A DNA stretch of 64,000 nt from Roridomyces roridus (Eukaryota; Basidiomycota; Agaricomycetes; Agaricales; Mycenaceae): the NCBI GenBank assembly GCA_029378245.1, contig JARKIF010000047.1, positions 186,001-250,000 of the forward strand. Reading direction: 5' to 3'. Every line of letters starts with the position of its first letter. Positions within the stretch are counted from its first letter, which is position 1. Shown here piece after piece: positions 44,044 through 54,889 of the stretch. The notes beneath the pieces were generated by a model that saw only the letters and a program-made list of their open reading frames with translations, ran no database searches and was not told the DNA's origin. A program made the translations under genes and the position numbers.

Positions 44044-46697
44044 ATGCCCGGCCGTCCTTCCACGACACCGCACTCTGGCCCAAAACGCCGTATCCCAAAC
44101 GACAAGCCGCTGGCTCACTCAGGGGGGCAGGTATTCTACGCACAACGGGAAAGCCAAGCGGGCTTGCTCGTCACCGATGAGCTCGAGAAGGCGCTGACGG
44201 AATGCAAGGCGCTTGTAGCGCGCATCGCAAAAGATTGCAGGGCTCGGAATCGACGCTTCAGGTGCGTGCCCTCTATGCTCCAGCGCATCGCGTACTCATC
44301 GGAACAAGGGACGTCGAATTCGACATCGAGAACGACAAGGAGCAGTGTCTCTTTGGGCTCACCCGCGGCGATCATGATTACAGGCCTTCGGGGGTCGAGC
44401 GCGTCAGCAAGATATTTGACAACAAGCACTCGTTCTTCATCGACGGTGCCGACTCGAGCGACATCGTCCAAGGCCGGCTCGGTGACTGCTGGTTCCTCTC
44501 CGGGCTCTCCACCATGTCCACGTCCGAAGGGCTCATCGAGAAGTTCTGTGTCGCGCGGGACGAGGCTGTGGGTATCTACGGCTGGATATTCTTCCGCGAC
44601 GCTCGATGGGTGACGGTCATCATTGACGAGTGAGTGTGCTTTACTTGGTTCGAGCTCCACGTCTGACTTGAATAGCCTGCTCTTTACGTCCATCCCCAAA
44701 TTCGAAGAGCTGACTGAGCCTGAGAAGGCGCTGTACCACCGCGATAAGAACCTCTACAATAGCTCGGCCCGCACGGGTGGCAAGAGTCTGTACTTTGCGC
44801 GTTCGGAGACGGAGGGTGAGACCTGGGTTCCTCTGTTTGAAAAGGTGAGTGTGCGTCCGTCCAGTTGAGCGTCTACTGACCAACGTTAGGCATACGCGAA
44901 ACTCCACGGTGACTATGCTGCTATTTCGGGTGGATACTCATGTGAGGCAATCGGTACGTTGTGCGTCTCGAAATACAACTCGGTCCTCACAATTTCCGCC
45001 AGAGGATCTCACGGGAGGTGTCTCCACCTTCATTCCCACCAAAGACATCCTCGACCCCGACGTCTTCTGGCGTGAGGAACTGCTGCGTGCAACCGAAGAC
45101 CGTCTCTTCGGCTGCGCATTTGACTCGCTCGACCCCGGTCGGCGCGGCAACACGGAATCTGAATCAGAGCTCCGTGTCAACGGGCTCATCGGTGGTCATG
45201 CCTATTCTGTCCTCCGGGCCGTGGATTATAATGGCAAGCGGTTTGTCGTGCTACGGAATCCATGGGGTGATTCGGAGTGGACGGGTCCGTGGAGCGATGG
45301 GTCGAGGGAGTGGACGGAGGAGTGGTTGCCGGCTTTGAAAGCGCTCAAGCATGGGTTCGGCGATGATGGGGAGTTCGTTATGGAGTGTGAGTACCCCTTC
45401 TTTTTTTCCAGGTTCGCTTTCTGAATCGGATGAAGACGAGGACTTTTTGAATAATTGGGACTTGGTGGAGAAGACGCTCATGTTTGACGATTCCTGGGTC
45501 ATGTCTTCGCAGTGGCTCCAAGTCACCGCACGTCAGCCCACCGCTGCATGGAGTTACGGCGACATCTCATGTCCGTCGTTCTTCTAATTCCCGCTACTTC
45601 TTCCATTGACGCTGTCGACAGTCACGATCTTCCTTCCCGCTGCAACCAAAGCCGTCATCGTCCTCTCCAAGCTCGACACACGCTATTTTTCCGACATCTC
45701 GGGCAACTCGTGCTGGACCTTCGATTTTGTGGTGTACCGAAAGGGAAGGAAGGAGGTTGTTGCGGTGAGTGGGCAAGGGAGGACGTTTTTGAGGAGTGTG
45801 AATGCCGAGGTGGAGCTCGAGGGTGGGGAGTATGTCGTTCATGTGCGTGACTTGCGTTCTCCGGTCTATTTTTTTCGTTCTTTGCTGACATGCGGGTAAT
45901 AACAGGTGAGGTTGGACCGTGCGGTCAACCCTGAAATCGACGATACACTGCCCGAGAAGACTGATACGCGCAAGTTTTCGCGTGTGCAGACTGAGCGCGC
46001 CAAGAGCCAGTCTATCGCTTCGAGTATGTTTTCGAATTCCTCTTATAATTATCAGAGAGTTACCTAACCTCGTGTGCGCGTAGATTTCAAACCAAGAGCT
46101 GTGTTGGAGAATATCCCACTTCCACTGGACGTACTCGCTGGGCAGGATTTGATGGAGTTGGAGGGCAAGGCGATGCAAGCGGAGGGGTTGGCGAATGGGG
46201 ATGTCGAGGACGAGGACGTTGTTAAGGGTGAAGCCGAGGATGAGGTCAAAGTGCGCAAGCAGCGTCGGATGCAGGGAAGGAAGGGCGCCGGCGTGAACGG
46301 GCGGGCGCAGAAGAAATCTGCCAAGGGTATGACCGCGGCGCTCCGCAAGCCGCGGTCTGTCGTCGCTGAGGAGGAGGAGGCTGAGGACTATGGCGATGCA
46401 GGGGCAGTGGATTTGGATTTGGATGATATGCCGTCCGAGTTGGACGATGAGGATCTTGGGTTGGCTACGGTTTCGTCGGGGGAGGAGGATGAGCAGGCTG
46501 CTGATGAGGATGGGGCGCAGGGAGAGACGGCTGGCCATGGGAGGAAAGGCCCGCCGAAGCAGTCGGGGTACGGGAACGATACGGTCGTGCTTGGGCTGCG
46601 GGTGTACACGCACCGGGCCGCGCCGGCGGTTGTGGGTGGGCAATTGAGGCATGAGATGAAGGCGAGTTTGGCGTCGTTGATGAATTTGGCGCTTTAG
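44044..46697 (+). CDS. Calpain-type cysteine protease, copy 2 (intact)
   Basis: Starts MPGRPSTTPHSGPKRRIPND. Catalytic residues: QGRLGDCWFLSGLSTM (Cys codon 44487-44489), LIGGHAYSVLRAVDY (His 45197-45199), VLRNPWGDSEWTG (Asn 45257-45259). Then SWVMSSQWLQVTARQPTAAW and FTIFLPAATKAVIVLSKL (second, C2-like/calpain III-type region), SVNAEVELEGGEYVVHV, RTERAKSQSIAS-type linker, a basic then very acidic low-complexity stretch, and GLRVYTHRAAPAVVGGQLRH with the end SLASLMNLAL. About seven short introns, all with usable GT-AG ends. No EF-hand or microtubule-interacting domain was seen. Known: limited proteolysis in signalling; fungal calpain-like proteases include the Rim13/PalB pH pathway, but this protein lacks the layout to assign it there. 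Roughly 80-90% similar to copy 1. Confidence 0.92.
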
Positions 46698-46959
46698 ACA
46701 TCTATGTAGCGATGGACTTTTTCTGTGTTATTCTGATTCAATATAGACGCTCTTCACACATGTATAATCTGGATTCTATCACATAAATACTTGGAACTAT
46801 AAAAGATGTCGAGCGGGAATAGGTTAGACTATAATTATGTCTACGGTAGAGGCTTAGGATCGGAAAGAAATTGAAAATAATAGGTAAGAGCATTCTCTGT
46901 GGTTGGTTGTCAGATATCGAAGGGTCACCAGAGAGCTAGCGCCATACCTTACTGATAAT

Positions 46960-48096
46960 TTATAAACCCAGATTCCTTCCCTCCCCATATTCGATAGAGA
47001 TATCAATCCCTCGACGCATGAATTCGCGTAACGGCAGTGCAAATCGATCATCCACAGGAGTGACGGCCGGCGCTCTGCGGACGATGACCCGGAGCGACTT
47101 GAGAGTCGTCTGCCGTGTTGTGACAAACTCCAAGACCCGGTGAGGACGAGTTGGATCCGGATCTGCCTCGTAGACGACGAGGTTTTGGAGGGCGGGGAGG
47201 AGATCGGGATGAAGGGTGAGTAATTCGAGGAACCTCAACGCGTCGAGAGGCAGTGAGATGTCGAGATCTATGAGTCCCGGGAGATGTTGGAAGAAAGCGA
47301 CGAGTTCGTCGGGGCTCGCGGGACCGAGACTGATGTGGAGAAGGAGAAGTGGCGGGTAGGACGACTGTTCCAAGAACCGTGCGACGTTCTGGATAGCCAA
47401 GCTCCCCTCAGGAACCCGGAGAGTTTGGAGGGCAGGCAACGTCATCTGCTGCAGAAAATGGTCGCGACTACTGAGCGGGTCTGGGTACGCTTTTCCGAGG
47501 TGTAGAGCTCGCAGCTGCGAATGGGTGAGCGCCGTTGAGGTACGTTCGGAGAACGCCGAACGAATGTTGGTGAACTGGAGCAGGTTTGGGGCAGCACCTA
47601 AGATGCGACAGCATGTTTCGAAAGACACGCTGCTGCCATCCACGTCGTGGATCGTGAAGGACGTCAAGGCGTCGAACAGGCTTCTTCTATGAGGGACATC
47701 CATGACCCAGAAAGATTCCACATTTTCCGCTCGGATGGACAGCGAAAAGGGGGGCATTCGATTGCTCCAGCGGCTAACCCAAATCTCGAAGAACTGGGAG
47801 AAGCTGCCTAGTGGGACGCCGGTGTCGCTGATGTCCTTCCAAAGACCACTTGTTTCCAATGAGATATCTCTCCACCCTCGGGAAACGCACATGAGGGTCC
47901 AGAGTGCATCCCAGGTGTGAGCCTCCGAGAGGCAGTGCACGAAGATTTCGGAGGAGATCTCGACTGGTAGGCGCATCATCGGATCGAGGGCGGAGTTGAG
48001 CTGGCTGCGTGTGGCGCCAAGCTGCCGTTCGAGGATCCTGAGAGCCTCCTTCTGGCGTGCAAGGGACTGTAGAAGCTCTGGGACGGAGGGAGTCAT
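46960..48096 (-). CDS. F-box/leucine-rich protein, coiled-coil subfamily
   Basis: I choose the ATG at 48096 (MTPSVPELLQSLARQKEALR) because it matches the start, coiled coil and spacing of sister genes. The open frame extends 133 codons further upstream without family similarity. F-box: LDPMMRLPVEISSEIFVHCL with CVSRGWRDISLETSGLWKDI (about residues 40-85). Leucine-rich body: SQLRALHLGKAYPDPLSSRD, LPALQTLRVPEGSLAIQNVA, LPGLIDLDISLPLDALRFLE, LPALQNLVVYEADPDPTRPH; end GIDISIEYGEGRNLGL. Single exon, about 378 residues. Known role of the class: substrate adaptor of SCF ubiquitin ligase. Intact; target unknown. Confidence 0.88.
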   Translation of the reverse strand: MTPSVPELLQSLARQKEALRILERQLGATRSQLNSALDPMMRLPVEISSEIFVHCLSEAHTWDALWTLMCVSRGWRDISLETSGLWKDISDTGVPLGSFSQFFEIWVSRWSNRMPPFSLSIRAENVESFWVMDVPHRRSLFDALTSFTIHDVDGSSVSFETCCRILGAAPNLLQFTNIRSAFSERTSTALTHSQLRALHLGKAYPDPLSSRDHFLQQMTLPALQTLRVPEGSLAIQNVARFLEQSSYPPLLLLHISLGPASPDELVAFFQHLPGLIDLDISLPLDALRFLELLTLHPDLLPALQNLVVYEADPDPTRPHRVLEFVTTRQTTLKSLRVIVRRAPAVTPVDDRFALPLREFMRRGIDISIEYGEGRNLGL

Positions 48097-48618
48097 TGGA
48101 GGGGAGAGAGGAGCAGCTTGAAAGCCTTGACGTAGCGCCGCCTTTAAACTTGTGGGATGAAAGAGAGTCGATTCTCTCAGCTGTAGGCCGACCTTATTAC
48201 TCAAGCCCAGTTTGGATGAAAGAGTCGTCCGCCGCATGTCCGTTCCCATTGTTCGTAAACCAGTGCAAAGTCTCATCTGCCTGCGATGTGAAGGATAAAG
48301 GGCGCTTCCAATGCGTCTAGGTTTGATCCATCGGTTGATATTTGGGTCACTGTGTCGGTCTTGTGGGCCGTCAAGTCTTCGGACATGGTCGTTCGGGACA
48401 AAGCGAGTTGCCATCAGATCAACAAAAGTCGCTTGCTTCTGACCATCATCTTCTTCTGCCCGCCTCCCGCCTCCGACTCTTTTGAAAACTGCCAACCCAC
48501 TCGCTAGGATCTCCTTGACTCCTATGGCGCAGCGTATTTTGTCGGTGGTCTGAGTTCATGCCAGCCTCCCATCTGCTCTCTTTCACTGGCACCCGACCAC
48601 CACCCACCCACCGACCAC
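48097..48618. other. Upstream region of the F-box gene
   Basis: The F-box reading frame happens to stay open here but shows no conserved protein pattern. It presumably includes the F-box promoter and 5' leader. No other gene was seen. Confidence 0.4.
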
Positions 48619-49079
48619 ATGTCGTTCTTTACCAAGCTCTCTCTGCCTTCATCAAAAGGACTTCGACTGAAGGCTACGCTCGCTTACATCCGCACCCTCC
48701 TTATCTGCCCGTTTGGCTCCCGTTCCCGCAAGACCGTCCTCGTCGCTGCCACCGACGTCGGGAAGCAGGCTGTGACTGGTACATAGCTGTACCGGTTCTG
48801 TAGCCCATATATCTTCCGACTCTCCTTGCGAGCGTGCCCGAGAAAACTACCGAGATGGATGTGGTCAGCGGTGCGTCCTTTGCTGCTCAACTTAGTCGCG
48901 CCTCAAAAGTCAAGAAGAGATTGCCACTTTGCCCACGTCGACGCAAACTCAAATCAGCTCCCCAGAAAGCCGTTCCACTCCTCTCTCCTAGACGTAACCA
49001 ACGTTCCGGAATCCCCCTGACACCTCTCGTGGGCGCGCCGCCGAGACGCATTCCGTGGTCCGAAGAAGGGAGGAGTTGA
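48619..49079 (+). CDS. Possible small basic protein, two exons
   Basis: Exon 1 would read MSFFTKLSLPSSKGLRLKAT then LAYIRTLLICPFGSRSRKTV. A putative intron ends near 48835, and the second part reads TTEMDVVSGASFAAQLSRAS, KVKKRLPLCPRRRKLKSAPQ and ends IPWSEEGRS. It is strongly basic. No family is recognised and the donor site is weak, so this is a tentative model. Confidence 0.3.
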
Positions 49080-49260
49080 CTAATGAGGAGGAGGAGGCCT
49101 ATGTAGCATGTCAGATATTATTTATGATGTCGGTGAGTGGGTCTTGGATGGTGGAGATTACCTGGTCTGAATTCTATTCCGCCAGCACCTGCAGCTTATA
49201 ATAAATATTTGCAAGTAACTATGGGAATGGGAGTCTGAATAAATAAAGTGGAGTCCATCC

Positions 49261-50484
49261 TCAACTGTAGGCAGCCGGAGTTGAAACACCACTATCCGTC
49301 TCAACAAACTTGTTGCCCTTGCCCTCCAACTCGCCATCGCTCATCTCACATTCACGCTGGACAAGGAAAAGTCCGGGATGCGCAAAATCCATGGTCCAGA
49401 GGGCGAGTGTGACCATGCCGCCGTCCAGGACGTTGAAGTAGACCTCGGTGTGGATGATGCGTCCCTCCCAACCGCCTGAGAGCTCGATAATTCTGTAGAT
49501 GGACCGGATGAACAGCGTCACGCAGGAGAAGACGAGTGCTGAGAGCATGATTTTGAGTTTTGGGGTGAGCACGCCGCGTCGGCTCGTCGCAGTGATTTGG
49601 CGCACAGGGCGGTCGTGCTGGTAGTGTAGGAAAAAGTCGGCGCCGAGGGCGGAGAACACTATTATGACCACTACGATTTTTTGTTAGATAGGAATACTAA
49701 TAGAACACAGAGGAAAGGGCTCCGGTGTGGACGTACCGAGTTGGAATATGATTCCTCGGAGCATGACGTTTGCGCCCTACGCGAACCATGAGCGGTCGTT
49801 GGTAAATATGACAACGTAACGTACCCGATTCGCACCGTCGAGAGTGTCGGCGACAGAGGCCATTGCGCCTCCCACGCCTTGTACGACGAGCGCGATGATG
49901 TCGCAGGGGAGGAAGACGATCGTGTCTAGTGAGGAGGTGTTATTCTTTATTTTCAAAAGGGAAGGGAGGCGAACGTACACCACCTGGGCGTTAACCTCGA
50001 GTAGGAGGTTCCCAGTCTTTGGATTACGCGCGCTGAGATCATAAAGTTGGCTGCTAGCAAGGGTGTTGGAGCGATAATGATTGAGGAGATCCTGTTGTCG
50101 CCGTGAGTTCAATTTATTTCTGGTTGGGAGGCAAGAGAACGACGCACTGCATAAGGTAGGGCGTAGCGGCGATGGGATCGATAGAACTCCACAAACGTCC
50201 ACTCCAGCCGATGACTTCTCCCAGGCCACAGAGCACCGCTGTGGGGAGGAGCCACCAGAGTTTGAACCATATCGCTTGGCCGATGTGGAGAACTTTATTT
50301 CCTGAGGTTAGACGCGTCGAGGAGAGGAAGAATGCCGAAGGACTCAACTGGTACTCATGCCAAAGAGCGCGACGAAGAGGATGGCGATCGCCTCTTGTGG
50401 AACGTAGCCATACTGAGCATCCCTGCTCACCGGGAGCTGGGGTGGGGTCGTCGAGTTGGCGCGTGATTCTAGTGCAGGGAACAT
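49261..50484 (-). CDS. RTA1-like seven-helix membrane protein (copy 4)
   Basis: Near-identical inverted paralogue of copy 2: start MFPALESRANSTTPPQLPVS, AQYGYVPQEAIAILFVALFG, AIWFKLWWLLPTAVLCGLGE, VIGWSGRLWSSIDPIAATPY, VFLPCDIIALVVQGVGGAMA, VVIIVFSALGADFFLHYQHD, LSALVFSCVTLFIR, RIIHTEVYFNVLDGGMVTLA, ending SGVSTPAAYS. Introns are at the same places as in copy 2. The shared sequence starts at the TATA box (minus strand, about 50537-50545) and stops right after the stop codon. All conserved regions are intact, so it is probably functional. Role as for the family: membrane lipid export/resistance; substrate unknown. Confidence 0.92.
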
Positions 50485-50602
50485 GGGATGGATGTGCGTG
50501 GACGACGAAATGATTTTTGGGCAGAGCACTGCCCAAATATATAGGAGCGGTTACATAATAATTATTCATAAAAGATTGGCATACTTGGATCCTACTTAGT
50601 CT

Positions 50603-51797
50603 CGTCGCCAGACCTCAGGCTTCTCGGGCAACGCGCGCGCTCGCGATCGCGTGATCCCGCTTATCAAAATTCGGATCATGCCACGGCATGCCCTAAGATC
50701 TGGCGCCGAGATTAAATACCCCTTGACATCTATGATCTGCGAAACTCTGGAGAGTGAACAAGAGGCAGCAGATCAACTGATGTTGGACACAGGCTTGATA
50801 GCTCCGGACAACATTGATCTGATGCAGAAAGGCATGGAATCCATTGAGCTGCCTCAAAAGGGCAGAGGGCATTGATATAAAGTGATAAATATTATTTGGC
50901 AAGCCAGTTTCAGCCCACTGCCCAGCAGAAAAAGGGGCGGACGAGCGGAGTACAGCTGTCGGCAAGTCGGCAAGAGATCACACTTCACGGAGCTACTTCC
51001 CATTATGGTAGGGAGGACCATGTAAGCAGCCATCAATCAGTGTCGAACATCAATTGATCTGGTGCCTCTTGAGAGTGAAGCACTCCGCCGGGAGCACTTG
51101 GAAAAAAAGTTTCACTCAGACTTTGACAGCTTTCTAGGAGCACTCCGTGTTTTTTATGGTCTTGAATTCAAGTGCTCCAGCGTATTTCAGATCGCTGGAA
51201 AAGAGGTTATAACATAACGAAGAATGAGTTACCATGTTATAGTGTCTGTTTATAAGAGACTAGGTTGACCCATCACTGTTCAAATTGTGCCGAGGTGCCA
51301 ATGATTGTAACATGATCGTGGCAGCAGTAAGTACTAGGGCAATGGCACGGATAGCCCATACTCTGTTGGCGGAAGCTCGGAGAGCTGATGCGACGCCACT
51401 ACCATCTGGTAGAAGTCGCCGGAACTTGATGGAACATTCTAGATACTTTTCTGTGTAGTATATAAGGAGCTCGAGTGAGCTCAACCAATTAATTACTTTC
51501 TTCCTCCCTTCCATCCCGCTATCTGCTCAACATACTCCCACACACGCGCGGGTACGGGTACGATCCTCCTACCCGTGACCCGTGGGTAGCCTGCTGAGCC
51601 AGGCCATGCGTGATTCTCGGCCTCAGATCTTAGGGCATGCCGGTGACTTGATCCAAGCCAGATTTTGATACAAAAGCGGGATCACTGCCCTAAGACGGGC
51701 GCCCATCAAATTTCTCATCAAATCGATCCTCCGACATTCGATGCCTTGCTCCCTGCGAGCGATAGCGAGCGCGCGCGTTCCCTGAGAAAGTCTGGAA
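50603..51797. repeat. Degenerate inverted-repeat element, about 1.2 kb
   Basis: The left arm (50603-50712) and right arm (51628-51797) share, in inverted orientation, AACGCGCGCGCTCGC, GTGATCCCGCTT, and GGCATGCCCTAAGATCTG with small indels; the right arm has an extra about 80 bp. The inside has no coding frame of note. It looks like an old non-autonomous DNA transposon. No clear target-site duplication was found. Confidence 0.5.
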
Positions 51798-51950
51798 GCA
51801 GGACTAGTACTAGTGGGATAGAGTTTCTCAGGGCACGGCGAGCCGCGAGGCGCCATTATACATCTATCACCCGGCTGCATATTGGCTGCATATCAGCCTG
51901 GTTCATACTACCAATCTGCGGGTAACCCGTACCCGTGTCCGTACCCGCAG
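51549..51950. repeat. GGGTACGGGTA-type repeat patches
   Basis: GGGTACGGGTAC at 51550 and ACCCGTGACCCGTGGGTA at 51571, and an oppositely oriented patch GGGTAACCCGTACCCG at 51920-51950. A similar patch lies at 1060-1110 in the DNA that replaced the P450 5' end. Confidence 0.45.
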
Positions 51951-53569
51951 TGCCAATGCTCAGGAGTCTTACAGTTACACGCCTCACATCGAGCTCTTCC
52001 GATCTCGTCCACACCGACCCGTTCAATCTTCCGTCGTTTGCGTTTGCGGTCAGCACTCCGGCTTTTTCGATGGAGTGGCACGAATTTTCAAGGTCGACGT
52101 CGACTCTGTGAGCTATCCCGTGCCTCAGATAAAAAAAGAAAGCCCAAGTTACAACGGTTGAACGACCCGACACACAGAAAACAAACAGAAAACGAGGAAA
52201 CGACGGAAAACGGGAAAAAAATAGCAGAGTGAAAATCAAGTTGTGAGGAGCAGACAAACATGCCACCTAACTAATTTGAAAAGCATATAAAACGAGTCTC
52301 TGGGCATACAAATCGGAGACAGCGGTACTATATGGGACGGTCTTATTGGCCACCTAAGGGGTTTCGAGCCGTTGGGCAAGGATTCAGACAATTCACCAAA
52401 GAATCGACGGCCCATGGTGGTAGACTGGCCTCGTACGAGTAGAACGAGCCCAGGGTCGGCCGGTTCTGTCCACTTTTGGTGACATGGGAAAGATTTTGCG
52501 GCGACGGGTCTAAAAATGGCCTAACCGGCTAACCTGGCCAGGCGTGGGAGCCGCCCCGATGGACGCTCCCTGAAGCAACATTTGAGTAAGGATTCGTTGT
52601 ATGGATGCTCAATACACTTGGGGAAGATGAATGGATACATGGGTGAGGCCGATATGAGACAAATTCAAGCATGAATGGGTAGGTAGAGTACGTAGACGGG
52701 AGGAGAAGCGGAGCATGCTGACACGCCGTACTGGGGAGTCAAGACCTCGGAAAGCCACCGGATATGCTCCTAGGACATGAAATCATGTAGTGAGGCATTG
52801 GGGGACATGCTGTGATGCGTAGAGAATGGAATCTGGGAGGCGGCGAAAAGCTGGTGTGAACACGTCACGTTGCTGGCTCCCGTTCAACGTCGACGAGAGG
52901 TAAACAAGCAAGATAAGCTCTCATATCCAGGGTGGGAGTGTTAGGAACGCACCTGGATTGCTACAATTCCCGCCGAGTCCCCTACTCTCTGAAAGAAAAC
53001 TCGATATGTGGGTGTGGTGAAAAATGGATGTTTGCGACGAATGGTGGCAGCGAGGAGTCAGGAATATGGCCAAGATCTTGTCAAGGGCACTCAGGGAAGG
53101 GTTGATATTTGCTTTAAGGCGGTGCGAGGTCCCGGGAGCACAGCACCAGCATCGCGCGGGATACAGGCGTGTCGAGTAGCTGCGTCTTGATGCGCTTGGT
53201 CGCCAACAAAAGGGTGCGCAGCGGAGAGGATGGGGAGGAAAGGCGTCTGAGGAGGGGCTGAGGAGTAGCGAGAGATCTTGCGAGCAGAACGAGTACACGA
53301 GCTCGTCAAACGGCGGGGTGGTCGTGGAGTGAGAGGCGATTGACTGCCAGCGATGCTAAGGAATCACGTGTTTCAGACATCCGCCCCGGTTGTTGACAGG
53401 CACAGCATCACGTCAATTCCGTCAATCAACCCCAATTTCGGTTCAAGACGAGCCATTGACATCCCTTGCAATATGCGACCACAGCCAGGTAGAAATATTC
53501 GACCGACAAGCTTGTATGGAGCAAGTGGCCAGGTAGCCTGTGCGGCCAGGTGGGGGGTCCCATATAGTA
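51951..53569. other. Intergenic, 1.6 kb; no supported gene
   Basis: No recognisable protein or repeat. A minus-strand frame at 53365-53090 has an arginine/serine-rich presequence-like start (RKISRYSSAPPQTPF) but lacks an ATG and continuation. Confidence 0.4.
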
Positions 53570-54332
53570 TTGTTGAAAGCACGTTGTCCCTGCCGTCGAC
53601 GTATCAACGAGGCTATTTTGGAACGCTGGGAAACATCTTGGCGTGTCGCTACCACGGGACGTGCGCTCAGGGACATTGACAGCTCTCGGCCATCCTTGAT
53701 TCTCCGCCTACCCTACGCCTCACCCTCGCTCACACGCGCAAGCATCACCAGAATTGCACGGCTGAGAATGGACTTCTCCGAGCTGAATGCACACCGCTTT
53801 CGGTGTCGGTTGACTCCCTCTCCAGCTTGCGAAGCCTGTGGTGCGGCCAACGAAACACGGAACCATTTCCTCCTTCACTGCCCCGCGTGGGATCATCTTC
53901 GTGCACCACTCCAGCATGCGTCATATGCTGCGGGGCATCTCGGAGCAATCGATGTGCGCACCCTGCTCAACGATCCCAAGCTCCTCCTCCCACTCCTCCA
54001 CTACATTAACCAGACACGGCGCTTCGGCTGATTCAACTCCCTCCTTCCCTCCTCTCTTTTATAATACTTTCCTCTAATTCCCTCATATATTCACACAATG
54101 ATAAATGAACGTCTTCACTCCCCATCCCATATAATATATCATTACACCTCCAAGTAGTCTACAACCTTGCATTACTTTCCCAGCTATTGACATTACTTTT
54201 ATCCTTCCTTCCTACGAAAAATGCTCTCCCAAACCCAGATGACAGCTTGTAGACACACCCACTAGCTAGGCTAGAGTACTGCCCCTACAGGCCAGGTACG
54301 GCGTAATAGAAATTGATGATGATGATGATGAT
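53570..54332 (+). mobile_element. LINE (non-LTR retrotransposon) 3' fragment
   Basis: The coding end of a retroelement polyprotein: RRINEAILERWETSWRVATT, ASITRIARLRMDFSELNAHR, and the zinc-binding motif CEACGAANETRNHFLLHC typical of reverse-transcriptase-associated zf-RVT regions, ending LLHYINQTRRFG (stop about 54029-54031). A 3' untranslated region of about 280 bp ends in (GAT)6 at 54315-54332, the kind of simple tail seen on LINEs. The reverse transcriptase domain is missing, so it is a 5'-truncated dead copy. Confidence 0.82.
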
Positions 54333-54334
54333 GA

Positions 54335-54425
54335 CGGTTGATTGTTGATCACTGATAAGTACGTCACCCCTCTTGCCTGCTCCCCTCATGCCATCGATTC
54401 GCGAAGTCCGCCAGCGGCTCCTTCC
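54335..54425 (+). pseudogene. F-box gene start relic
   Basis: The leader GACGGTTG...TTGATCACTGAT and the start MPSIREVRQRL match the intact F-box gene at 25387 (MSSIREVRQRL). After about 12 codons the similarity ends and the sequence passes into the P450 upstream block. The LINE tail abuts the leader. Confidence 0.7.
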
Positions 54426-54780
54426 CTTACCTCAAGGATTCTTTCCTCAGAGTTCTCCACCAATCTCCCAATGCGGACTCTGTCGCCGACTCGCACTTGT
54501 AGATCTTTTATCCATGGGTCTCTATGATCGCCGTGACGTGAGTACATCTCGTCTTCCGCATTCAATTCAGAATTCATGAGATCCTACAGACTCGGGCGTT
54601 ACGAACTAAGCGATATAGTTATGGTCTCCGCTCATCATCTTCTGACCCTCAACTCAACCTCAACTGCGAGCGTCTGGTTCTGAAACAATCTACTCTCGTG
54701 CCACCAGCTTGCTTCACAACATAAACATCTTCAGAAGCGCATACGGCTCCTCCTGATGCGTTCTAATTGTGGTTCTCTCC
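54426..54780 (-). repeat. P450 upstream block with relic of a divergent first exon
   Basis: Partner of 1165-1560. On the minus strand it contains MNSELNAEDEMYSRHGDHRD and DLQVRVGDRVRIGRLVENSE, followed by GAG|GTAAGG, a good splice donor, but no following exon. Confidence 0.6.
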
Positions 54781-54825
54781 TCTCCACTTCCTCGCGGCAG
54801 ATCGTGGGTACTGCGGACTTCCAGC

Positions 54826-54833
54826 AATATATA
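54826..54833 (+). promoter_or_regulatory. TATA box of the intact P450
   Basis: AATATATA about 60 bp before the start codon, in the usual position for fungal genes. Confidence 0.5.
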
Positions 54834-54889
54834 CACGTGCCCAGCGCTGTGTGATCTCTCTTCGACTTCTCGCCCACATCGCGCCAGCC

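Noticed and set aside
45594..46652. A 352-codon open frame antisense to calpain copy 2.
   Set aside because: It overlaps exons of a clearly conserved gene, has no family pattern, and is explained by codon bias of the sense strand.
48097..48495. N-terminal extension of the F-box gene by 133 codons.
   Set aside because: The extension has no similarity to sister genes, all of which start at the MTPSV-equivalent position just before the coiled coil.
53090..53365. Presequence-like minus-strand frame (RKISRYSSAPP).
   Set aside because: No ATG in frame and no continuing conserved protein.
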